NCBI RefSeq assembly: GCF_041381155.1
Contig: NC_091135.1
Span: 61,478,567 to 61,542,566, forward strand
Direction: 5' to 3'
DNA from: Argopecten irradians
Lineage: Eukaryota > Mollusca > Bivalvia > Pectinida > Pectinidae
Length of the DNA stretch: 64,000 nt
Part shown: one piece after another, positions 10,100-21,000 of the stretch
Layout of the letters: each line of letters starts with the position of its first letter
Position numbering within the stretch: position 1 is the first letter of the stretch
The notes under the pieces: generated by a model
Told to the model about the DNA's origin: nothing
The model's input: only the letters and a program-made list of their open reading frames with translations
Database searches by the model: none
Made by a program: the position numbers and the translations under genes

Positions 10100-10780
10100 T
10101 TTAATTGTAGGAATCCTAAAACGTCCTCCCGGCTAGCTATGTCCGTGGTTACATTTCCACGGAGTCTCGCTTTCAAAGAGTTGTTTTTAGAACTTTTCCA
10201 TTATTTCAATGGTAAGAACTGGGCAACGTAAGCAAAACTTGACCGTCGTTTGGATATACGAGGACTTTTGGAAGGTCAATGAACGCTTTTTGGACTGGTT
10301 TTCTTTGCCCGACTATTCACTTTAATGTCCAAAAAATAACAAAAAATTCTTGATATCCATAATTCTAATTCTTGGTATCAAAAAAGCGGAGAAAATAGTA
10401 CAAAGGTGCCCCATAAATGTAATTATATGTGCATTTTTTTGTTTTGTTTTTTGTTGTTGTTGTTTTTTATGCTGTTTCGACGATTACTTTTCATACCTTA
10501 AAAACGACATTAAAAGGTATTTCATGTTGTTGAGTAGCCTGAAAAATTAATTATACGAATTTAAGAATTGGTGTCACTGATTTTTAATTTCTCCAGGTCA
10601 TATCGCCATTAAATTTAAAAATAAAATAGTGATATCAATTCTTAAATAATGACAAATCGCTAAATAAAAACGTTAACTTTGACAGAAAGAAATTGAACAC
10701 ATTGTCAATATAATGAATATCTACATACATGTACTTATTCTTTGAAACATATTCTGTTTTTGCATATTACAGAGTTACCT
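10100..10780. other. non-coding spacer
   Basis: No exon supported. Two minor reading frames (9865-10059 and 10350-10550, plus) are AT-rich or T/G-run driven and occur twice only because the whole segment is duplicated. Confidence 0.4.
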
Positions 10781-10824
10781 CAGGTGGCTTTCTCTGAATG
10801 TAAGACGTTGCGCTGGCAATATAA

Positions 10825-11126
10825 TGACGTCATAATAATTATTACATGACTGGTGCTTTTGCTGTATTTTGATTGGTCAATACGTTTCTCAGAAGTATTC
10901 ATCAACTGCGATATCAACCCCGAAATCGGCGGCAAAAAGCACGCGAGGTTACTGGACTCAGTCCAGATACCTCTGGCGAGTCCAGTAACCTGTGTCAAAA
11001 ATAGATCGAGGAAAACTCCTTTGAAATGTGACGTCATAATCACTTTTGACGTCAAGTCGTACCCAAATATAGCGTAACAGGAGTTTCCCTCATTCAATGA
11101 CGTCGGGATAATCTATTGTGACGTCA
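10825..11126. promoter_or_regulatory. cluster of TGACGTCA (CRE-type) sites with CCAAT box
   Basis: Four perfect TGACGTCA octamers (10825-10832, 11029-11036, 11047-11054, 11119-11126) and one near match (11098) lie within 300 bp. ATTGG (an inverted CCAAT box) is in the TTTGATTGGTCAATACG stretch near 10870. The cluster ends about 20 bp before an ATGGCGG start. Perfect CREs at this density are not expected by chance in AT-rich DNA, so a promoter, or a repeat carrying one, is likely. The first site is also in the duplicate at 34902-34909. Confidence 0.5.
10946..10991. repeat. short hairpin, 14-bp arms
   Basis: AGGTTACTGGACTC at 10946-10959 pairs exactly with its reverse complement at 10978-10991. 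The 18-nt loop can itself pair partly (CCAG/CTGG). It lies amid the CRE cluster and in the middle of two overlapping opposite reading frames that are likely non-coding. Confidence 0.8.
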
Positions 11127-11147
11127 ATATTATAATCGGCAACATAT

Positions 11148-11207
11148 ATGGCGGAAGGCAGCAAGTTTACTGCGATCAACGGTGACAACTGCAAACTTCA
11201 ATTTATG
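11148..11207 (+). other. candidate first exon (ATGGCGG to splice donor)
   Basis: ATG at 11148 opens 20 codons beginning MAEGSKFTAINGDN and ends at a possible donor (ATG then GTAAAC), phase 0; without splicing it stops after 31 codons. It follows the CRE cluster by about 20 bp, as at 2648-2683. No partner exon was identified before the satellite at 12.0 kb, so it is a first exon whose remainder lies beyond the array, or part of a dispersed promoter-like repeat. Confidence 0.3.
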
Positions 11208-11425
11208 GTAAACGTTCAAGAATGCCAGACGGGCTGCAGTTGATACAATATTCCAGTTCTACCAGTCTAAACCGTTAGCAAGAAGCATTTGGATATTTAC
11301 CATATACTACATGTAATTGCTTTTGTAAACAGAAAGTTTGCAAATATCATTTTGTTTTTTTGTAGATTTTAAAGTCTTTTTGAAGAGCCGGGTTAATATC
11401 ATGTAAGTTTCATATAATAGAACAG

Positions 11426-11560
11426 TTATCGACCTATTTTCAGGTGGATACGGTGAGTTATCAACCCTCGAAAATGATATAACCCTCGGCCTCCGGCCTC
11501 GGGATATATCACTTACTCGGGTTGATAACTCACCGTATCCACCTGAAAATAGGTCGATAA
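11426..11560. repeat. hairpin with perfect 42-bp arms and CG-rich centre
   Basis: Left arm 11426-11467 and right arm 11519-11560 are exact reverse complements. The 51-nt centre contains CCTCGGCCTCCGGCCTCGG flanked by ATAT-rich sequence. In arm length and CG-rich centre it matches the hairpin at 2963-3102, though the arm sequences differ. Confidence 0.92.
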
Positions 11561-11569
11561 TTGTATAAT

Positions 11570-12010
11570 ATCTACCAGCAAGGGCAGATAATTATGTGAT
11601 AAGCAAACACAGAATGCCCAGTGTTTGCAAACATAAGCTATGATAAAATACGAGACACATTTAAAAATTCCATAGTAATGAATAATGTTTTGATATGTAA
11701 TTCTATGATAATCAAAATGTAAGCATTTTAAATAGTTTGTAAGCGTTTTGAAAATCACATACCATTTTTTACTTAAAGTCAAACACATTCATTACATTGG
11801 ACGTAATGTATCTATTGCGTATTTTGATAAAAAAATCTCGAATCAAGTCATAATCGAATACAAATACATCACAAAATTATAAAAATAACCCAGTCAGAAA
11901 GACATTTGCATAATATTTCTATTTACATCTTCTTGTCTAATTCTCCACTGGTCCAACGGCGGGGTCCTCACGTGTAACGTCTGTCTTGCTCCACATGTGG
12001 CACCATCTTA
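11570..12010. other. non-coding spacer before satellite
   Basis: AT-rich sequence with a minus-strand reading frame (11513-11788) that overlaps the hairpin and shows no domain. Nothing else supported. Confidence 0.4.
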
Positions 12011-12014
12011 TTGT

Positions 12015-15000
12015 TGGTAAAGTGGTGGGGCAGATTTCTGGTACAGAAAAGTTAAATAGTATATTAGTTGTTGTAAAGTGGTGCGGCAGATTTCTGGTAC
12101 AGAGAGGTTAGATAGGATATTAGTTGTTGTAAAGTGGTGCGGCAGATTTCTGGTACAGAGAGGTTAAATAGGATATTAGTTGTTGTAAAGTGGTGGGCAG
12201 ATTTCTGGTACAGAGAGGTTAAATAGGATATTAGTTGTTGTAAAGTGGTGCGGCAGATTGATGGTACAGAGAGGTTAAATAGGATATTAGTTCTTGTAAA
12301 GTGGTGCGGCGGCAAGATTTCTGGTACAGAGAGGTTAAATAGGATATTAGTTGTTGTAAAGTGGCGGGCAGATTTCTGGTACAGAGAGGTTAAATAGGAT
12401 ATTAGTTGTTGTAAAGTGGTGGGGCAGATTGCTGTTACAGAGAGTTTAAATAGGATATTAGTTCTTATAAAGTGGTGCGGCAGATTGATGGTAAAGAGAG
12501 GTTAAATAGGATATCAGTTGTTGTAAAGTGGTGCGGCAGATTTCTGGTACAGAGAGGTTAAATAGGATATTAGTTCTTATAAAGTGGTGCGGCAGATTTC
12601 TAGTACAGAGAGGTTAAATAGGATATTAGTTGTTGTAAAATGGTGCGGCAGATTGATGGTACAGAGAGGTTAAATAGGATATCAGTTCTTGTAAAGTGGT
12701 GCGGCAGATTTCTGGTACAGAGAGGTTAAATAGGATATCAGTTCTTGTAAAGTGGTGGGCAGATTTCTGGTACAGAGTGGTTAAATAGGATATTAGTTGT
12801 TGTAAAGTGGTGCGGCAGATTGATGGTACAGAGAGGTTAAATAGGATATCAGTTCTTGTAAAGTGGTGCGGCAGATTTCTGGTACAGAGAGGTTAAATAG
12901 GATATCAGTTTTTGTAAAGTGGTGGGCAGATTTCTGGTACAGAGAGGTTAAATAGGATATTAGTTGTTGTAAAGTGGTGCGGCAGATTGCTGGTACAGAG
13001 AGGTTAAATAGGATATTAGTTGTTGTAAAGTGGTGCGGCAGATTTCTGGTACAGAGAGGTTAAATAGGATATTAGTTGTTGTAAACTGGTGGGGCAGATT
13101 TCTGGTACAGAGAGGTTAAATAGGATATTAGTTCTTATAAAGTGGTGCGGCAGATTTCTGGTACAGAGAGGTTAAATAGGATAGTAGTTGTTGTAAAGTG
13201 ATGCGGCAGATTTCTGGTACAGAGAGGTTAAATAGGATATTAGTTGTTGTAAAGTGGTGGGCAGATTTCTGGTACAGAGAGGTTAAATAGGATATTAGTT
13301 GTTGTAAAGTGGTGGGGTAGATTGATGGTACAGAGAGGTTAAATAGGATATCAGTTCTTGTAAAAAGGTGCGGCAGATTTCTGGTACAGAGAGGTTAAAT
13401 AAGATATTAGTTGTTGTAAAGTGGTGCGGCAGATTTCTGGTACAGAGAGGTTAAATAGGATATTAGTTCTTGTAAAGTGGTGCGGCAGATTTCTGGTACA
13501 GAGAGGTTAAATCGGATATTAGTTGTTGTAAAGTGGTGGGGCAGATTGCTGGTACAGAGAGGTTAAATAGGATATCAGTTCTTGTAAAGAGTGGTGGACA
13601 GATTTCTGGTACAGCGAGGTTAAATAGGATATTAGTTGTTGTAAAGTGGTGCGGCAGATTGATGGTACGGAGAGGTTAAATAGGATATCAGTTCTTGTAA
13701 AGAGGGTGGGCAGATTTCTGGTACAGAGAGGTTAAATAAGATATTAGTTGTTGTAAAGTGGTGGGCAGATTTCTGGTACAGAGAAGTTAAATAGGATATT
13801 GTTGTTGTAAAGTGGTGCGGCAGATTTCTGGTACAGAGAGGTTAAATAGGATATTAGTTGTTGTAAAGTGGTGCGGCAGATTTCTGGTACAGAGAGGTTA
13901 AATAGGATATTAGTTGTTGTAAAGTGGTGCGGCAGATTTCTGGTACAGAGAGGTTAAATAGGATATTAGTTGTTGTAAAGTGGTGCGGCAGATTTCTGGT
14001 ACAGAGAGGTTAAATAGGATATTAGTTGTTGTAAAGTGGTGTGGGCAGATTTCTGGTACAGAGAGGTTAAATAGGATATTAGTTGTTGTAAAGTGGTGCG
14101 GCAGATTTCTGGTACAGAGAGGTTAAATAGGATATTAGTTGTTGTAAAGTGGTGCGGCAGATTTCTGGTACAGAGAGGTTAAATAGATATTAGTTGTTGT
14201 AAAGTGGTGCGGCAGATTTCTGGTACAGAGAGGTTAAATAGGATATTAGTTGTTGTAAAGTGGTGCGGCAGATTTCTGGTACAGAGAGGTTAAATAAGGA
14301 TATTAGTTCTTGTAAAGTGGTGCGGCAGATTTCTGGTACAGAGAGGTTAAATAGGATATTAGTTGTTGTAAAGTGGTGCGGCAGATTTCTGGTACAGAGA
14401 GGTTAAATAGGATATTAGTTCTTGTAAAGTGGTGCGGCAGATTTCTGGTACAGAGAGGTTAAATAAGATATTAGTTGTTGTAAAGTGGTGCGGCAGATTT
14501 CTGGTACAGAGAGGTTAAATAGGATATTAGTTGTTGTAAAGTGGTGCGGCAGATTTCTGGTACAGAGAGGTTAAATAAGATATTAGTTGTTGTAAAGTGG
14601 TGCGGCAGATTTCTGGTACAGAGAGGTTAAATAGGATATTAGTTTGTTGTAAAGTGGTGCGGCAGATTTCTGGTACAGAGAGGTTAAATAAGGATATTAG
14701 TTGTTGTAAAGTGGTGGGGCAGATTGCTGGTACAGAGAGGTTAAATAAGATATTAGTTGTTGTAAAGTGGTGCGGCAGATTTCTGGTACAGAGAGGTTAA
14801 ATAGGATATTAGTTCTTGTAAAGAGGTGCGGCAGATTTCTGGTACAGAGAGGTTATATAAGATATTATGTTGTTGTAAAGTGGTGCGGCAGATTTCTGGT
14901 ACAGAGAGGTTAAAATAGGATATTAGTTCTTGTAAAGTGTGGTGCGGCAGATTTCTGGTACAGAGAGGTTAAATAGGATATTAGTTCTTGTAAAGTGGTG

Positions 15001-18000
15001 CGGCAGATTTCTGGTACAGAGAGGTTAAATAGGATATTAGTTCTTGTAAAGTGGTGCGGCAGATTTCTGGTACAGAGAGGTTAAATAGGATATTAGTTCT
15101 TGTAAAGTGGTGCGGCAGATTTCTGGTACAGAGAGGTTAAATAGGATATTAGTTCTTGTAAAGTGGTGGGCAGATTTCTGGTACAGAGAGGTTAAATAAG
15201 ATATTAGTTCTTGTAAAGTGGTGGGCAGATTGCTGGTACAGAGAGGTTAAATAGGATATTAGTTCTTGTAAAGTGGTGCGGGCAGATTTCTGGTACAGAG
15301 AGGTTAAATAAGGATATTAGTTCTTGTAAAGTGGTGCGGCAGATTTCTGGTACAGAGAGGTTAAATAGGATATTGTTGTAAGTGTGTAAAGAGGTAATAG
15401 TTGCGGCAGATTGCTGGTACAGAGAGGTTAAAATAGGATATTAGTTGTTGTAAAGTGGTGCGGCAGATTTCTGGTACAGAGAGGTTAAATAGGATATTAG
15501 TTCTTGTAAAGTGGTGCGGCAGATTTCTGGTACAGAGAGGTTAAATAGGATATTAGTTGTTGTAAAGTGGTGCGGCAGATTGATGGTACAGAGAGGTTAA
15601 ATAGGATATTAGTTCTTGTAAAGTGGTGCGGCAGATTTCTGGTACAGAGAGGTTAAATAGGATATTAGTTGTTGTAAAGTGGTGCGGCAGATTTCTGGTA
15701 CAGAGAGGTTAAATAGGATATTAGTTGTTGTAAAGTGGTGGGGCAGATTTCTGGTACAGAGAGGTTAAATAGGATATTAGTTCTTGTAAAGTGGTGGGCA
15801 GATTTCTGGTACAGAGAGGTTAAATAAGGATATTAGTTGTTGTAAAGTGGTGGGGCAGATTTGCTGGTACAGAGAGAGGTTAAATAGGATATTAGTTGTT
15901 GTAAAGTGGTGCGGCAGATTTCTGGTACAGAGAGGTTAAATAAGGATATTAGTTGTTGTAAAGTGGTGCGGCAGATTTGGTACAGAGAGGTTAAATAGGA
16001 TATTAGTTCTTGTAAAGTGGTGCGGCAGATTTCTGGTACAGAGAGGTTAAATAGGATATTAGTTGTTGTAAAGTGGTGCGGCAGATTTCTGGTACAGAGA
16101 GGTTAAATAGGATATCAGTTCTTGTAAAGTGGTGCGGCAGATTTCTGGTACAGAGAGGTTAAATAGGATATTAGTTCATTGTAAAGTGGTGCGGCAGATT
16201 TCTGGTACAGAGAGGTTAAATAGGATATTAGTTGTTGTAAAGTGGTGCGGCAGATTTCTGGTACAGAGAGGTTAAATAAGGATATTAGTTGTTGTAAAGT
16301 GGTGGGGCAGAATTGCTGGTACAGAGAGGTTAAATAGGATATTAGTTGTTGTAAAGTGGTGGGGCAGATTTCTGGTACAGAGAGGTTAAATAGGATATCA
16401 GTTCTTGTAAAGTGGTGCGGCAGATTTCTGGTACAGAGAGGTTAAATAGGATATTAGTTGTTGTAAAGTGGTGCGGCAGATTTCTGGTACAGAGAGGTTA
16501 AATAAGGATATTAGTTGTTGTAAAGTGGTGCGGCAGATTTCTGGTACAGAGAGGTTAAATAGGATATTAGTTGTTGTAAAGTGGTGCGGCAGATTTCTGG
16601 TACAGAGAGGTTAAATAGGATATTAGTTGTTGTAAAGAGGTGCGGCAGATTTCTGGTACAGAGAGGTTAAATAAGATATTAGTTGTTGTAAAGTGGTGCG
16701 GCAGATTTCTGGTACAGAGAGGTTAAATAGGATATTAGTTGTTGTAAAGAAGTGGTGCGGCAGATTTCTGGTACAGAGAGGTTAAATAGGATATTAGTTG
16801 TTGTAAAGTGGTGCGGCAGATTTCTGGTACAGAGAGGTTAAATAGGATATTAGTTGTTGTAAAGTGGTGCGGCAGATTTCTGGTACAGAGAGGTTAAATA
16901 GGATATTAGTTCTTGTAAAGTGGTGCGGCAGATTTCTGGTACAGAGAGGTTAAATAGGATATTAGTTGTTGTAAAGTGGTGCGGCAGATTTCTGGTACAG
17001 AGAGGTTAAATAGGATATTAGTTCTTGTAAAGTGGGTGCGGCAGATTTCTGGTACAGAGAGGTTAAATAAGATATTAGTTGTTGTAAAGTGGTGGGGCAG
17101 ATTTCTGGTACAGAGAGGTTAAATAGGATATTAGTTCTTGTAAAGTGGTGCGGCAGATTTCTGGTACAGAGAGGTTAAATAAGATATAATAGTTCTTGTA
17201 AAGTGGTGCGGCAGATTTCTGGTACAGAGAGGTTAAATAGGATATTAGTTCTTGTAAAGTGGTGCGGCAGATTTCTGGTACAGAGAGGTTAAATAGGATA
17301 TTAGTTGTTGTAAAGTGGTGCGGGCAGATTGCTGGTACAGAGAGGTTAAATAAGATATTAGTTGTTGTAAAGTGGTGCGGCAGATTTCTGGTACAGAGAG
17401 GTTAAATAGGATATTAGTTGTTGTAAAGTGGTGCGGCAGATTTCTGGTACAGAGAGGTTAAATAAGATATTAGTTGTTGTAAAGTGGTGCGGCAGATTGC
17501 TGGTACAGAGAGGTTAAATAGGATATTAGTTGTTGTAAAGTGGTGCGGCAGATTTCTGGTACAGAGAGGTTTAAATAGGATATTAGTTGTTGTAAAGTGG
17601 TGCGGCAGATTTCTGGTACAGAGAGGTTAAATAGGATATTAGTTGTTGTAAAGTGGTGCGGCAGATTTCTGGTACAGAGAGGTTAAATAAGATATTAGTT
17701 GTTGTAAAGTGGTGCGGCAGATTTCTGGTACAGAGAGGTTAAATAGGATATTAGTTGTTGTAAAGTGGTGCGGCAGATTTCTGGTACAGAGAGGTTAAAT
17801 AGGATATTAGATTGTTGTAAAGTGGTGCGGCAGATTTCTGGTACAGAGAGGTTAAATAGGATATTAGTTGTTGTAAAGTGGTGCGGCAGATTTCTGGGTA
17901 CAGAGAGGTTAAATAGGATATTAGTTGTTGTAAAGTGGTGCGGCAGATTTCTGGTACAGAGAGGTTAAATAAGATATTAGTTGTTGTAAAGTGGTGCGGC

Positions 18001-21000
18001 AGATTTCTGGGTACAGAGAGGTTAAATAAGGATATTAGTTGTTGTAAAGTGGTGCGGCAGATTGCTGGTACAGAGAGGTTAAATAGGATATTAGTTGTTG
18101 TAAAAGTGGTGCGGCAGATTTCTGGTACAGAGAGGTTAAATAAAGGATATTAGTTGTTGTAAAGTGGTGGGCAGATTTCTGGTACAGAGAGGTTAAATAG
18201 GATATTAGTTGTTGTAAAGTGGTGCGGCAGATTTCTGGTACAGAGAGGTTAAATAGGATATTAGTTGTTGTAAAGTGGTGCGGCAGATTTCTGGTACAGA
18301 GAGGTTAAATAAGATATTAGTTGTTGTAAAGTGGTGCGGCAGATTTCTGGTACAGAGAGGTTAAATAGGATATTAGTTGTTGTAAAGTGGTGCGGCAGAT
18401 TTCTGGTACAGAGAGGTTAAAATAAGGAATTAGTTGTTGTAAAGTGGTGCGGCAGATTTCTGGTACAGAGAGGTTAAATAAGATATTAGTTGTTGTAAAG
18501 TGGTGCGGCAGATTGCTGGTACAGAGAGGTTAAATAGGATATTAGTTGTTGTAAAGTGGTGCGGCAGATTTCTGGTACAGAGAGGTTAAATAGGATATTA
18601 GTTGTTTGTAAAGTGGTGCGGGCAGATTGCTTGTACAGAGAGGTTAAATAAGATATTAGTTGTTGTAAAGTGGTGGGGCAGATTTCTGGTACAGAGAGGT
18701 TAAATAGGATATTAGTTTGTTGTAAAGTGGTGCGGGCAGATTTCTGGTACAGAGAGGTTAAATAGGATATTAGTTGTTGTAAAGTGGTGCGGCAGATTTC
18801 TGGTACAGAGAGGTTTAAATAGGATATTAGTTGTTGTAAAGTGGTGCGGCAGATTTCTGGTACAGAGAGGTTAAATAAGATATTAGTTGTTGTAAAGTGG
18901 TGCGGCAGATTTCTGGTACAGAGAGGTTAAATAGGATATTAGTTGTTGTAAAGTGGTGCGGCAGATTTCTGTTACAGAGAGGTTAAATAGGATATTAGTT
19001 GTTGTAAAGTGGTGCGGCAGATTTCTGGTACAGAGAGGTTAAATAAGATATTAGTATGTTGTAAAGTGTTGCGGCAGATTTCTGGTACAGTTAGGTTAAA
19101 TAGGATATTTGTTCTTGTAAAGTGGTGCGGCAGATTTCTGGTACAGAGAGGTTAAATAGGATATTAGTTGTTGTAAAGTGGTGCGGCAGATTTCTGGTAC
19201 AGAGAGGTTAAATTAGTGATATTAGTTCTTGTAAAAGTGGTGGGCAGATTTCTGGTACAGAGAGGTTAAATAGGATATTAGTTGTTGTAAAGTGGTGCGG
19301 CAGATTTCTGGTACAGAGAGGTTAAATAAGATATTAGTTGTTGTAAAGTGGTGCGGCAGATTTCTGGTACAGAGAGGTTAAATAGGATATTAGTTGTTGT
19401 AAAGTGGTGGGCAGATTTCTGGTACAGAGAGGTTAAATAAGATATTAGTTGTTGTAAAGTGGTGCGGCAGATTTCTGGTACAGAGAGGTTAAATAGGATA
19501 TTAGTTCTTGTAAAGTGGTGCGGCAGATTTCTGGTACAGAGAGGTTAAATAAGATATTAGTTGTTGTAAAGTGGTGCGGCAGATTTCTGGTACAGAGAGG
19601 TTAAATAGGATATTAGTTGTTGTAAAGTGGTGCGGCAGATTTCTGGTACAGAGAGGTTAAATAGGATATTAGTTCTTGTAAAGTGGTGCGGCAGATTTCT
19701 GGTACAGAGAGGTTAAATAGGATATTAGTTGTTGTAAAGTGGTGGGCAGATTGCTGGTACAGAGAGGTTAAATAGGATATTAGTTGTTGTAAAGTGGTGG
19801 GCAGATTTCTGGTACAGAGAGGTTAAATAGGATATTAGTTGTTGTAAAGTGGTGCGGCAGATTTCTGGTACAGAGAGGTTAAATAGGATATTAGTTGTTG
19901 TAAAGTGGTGCGGCAGATTTCTGGTACAGAGAGGTTAAATAGGATATTAGTTGTTGTAAAGTGGTGCGGCAGATTTCTGTACAGAGAGGTTAAATAGGAT
20001 ATTAGTTGTTGTAAAGTGGTGGTGCGGCAGATTTCTGGTACAGAGAGGTTAAATAGGATATTAAGTTGTTGTAAAGTGGTGCGGCAGATTTCTGGTACAG
20101 AGAGGTTAAATAGGATATTAGTTGTTGTAAAGTGGTGCGGCAGATTTCTGGTACAGAGAAGGTTAAATAAGGATATTAGTTGTTGTAAAGTGGTGCGGCA
20201 GATTTCTGGTTACAGAGAGGTTAAATAGGATATTAGTTGTTGTAAAGTGGTGCGGCAGATTTCTGGTACAGAGAGGTTAAATAGGATATTAGTTGTTGTA
20301 AAGTGGTGGCGGCAGATTTCTGGTACAGAGAGGTTAAATAGGATATTAGTTGTTGTAAAGTGGGTGCGGCAGATTTCTGGTACAGAGAGGTTAAATAGGA
20401 TATTAGTTGTTGTAAAGTGGTGGCGGCAGATTTCTGGTACAGAGAGGTTAAATAGGATATTAGTTGTTGTAAAGTGGTGCGGCAGATTGATGGTACAGAG
20501 AGGTTAAATAGGATATCAGTTGTTGTAAAGTGGTGCGGCAGATTTCTGGTACAGAGAGGTTAAATAGGATAAAAGTTGTTGTAAAAGTGGTGCGGCAGAT
20601 TTCTGGTACAGAGAGGTTAAATAGGATATTAGTTGTTGTAAAGTGGTGGCGGCAGATTTCTGGTACAGAGAGGTTAATATAGGATATTAGTTGTTGTGAA
20701 GTGGTGCGGGCAGATTGCTGGTACAGAGAGGTTAAAATAGGATATTAGTTGTTGTAAAAGTGGTGCGGCAGATTTCTGGTACAGAGAGGTTTAAATAAGG
20801 ATATTAGTTGTTGTAAAGTGGTGGGGCAGATTTCTGGTACAGAGAGGTTAAATAGGATATTAGTTGTTGTAAAGAGTGGTGCGGCAGATTTCTGGTACAG
20901 AGAGGTTAAATAGGATATTAGTTGTTGTAAAGTGGTGCGGCAGATTTCTGGTACAGAGAGGTTAAATAGGATATTAGTTGTTGTAAAGTGGTGGGCAGAT

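Larger units (their letters stand above)
8938..10929. repeat. segment duplicated at 32.9-35.0 kb, copy 1
   Basis: About 2 kb between the 75-bp satellite and the CRE-rich module recurs at about 32871-35006. From 9595 to 10929 the match to 33672-35006 has a constant offset of 24077 bp and no difference was noticed; before that the second copy is full of small insertions. Copy 1 continues into unique sequence at 10930, whereas copy 2 jumps into the 56-bp satellite. Confidence 0.9.

Noticed and set aside
9865..10550. 64- and 66-residue plus frames that also occur at 33.9-34.6 kb
   Set aside because: Their duplication reflects the repeated segment, not selection; composition is homopolymer-driven.
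10780..11097. 105- and 74-residue opposite frames over the CRE cluster
   Set aside because: Both cross a hairpin and several CRE palindromes, which explain the double-strand openness; no domain or splice site supports them.
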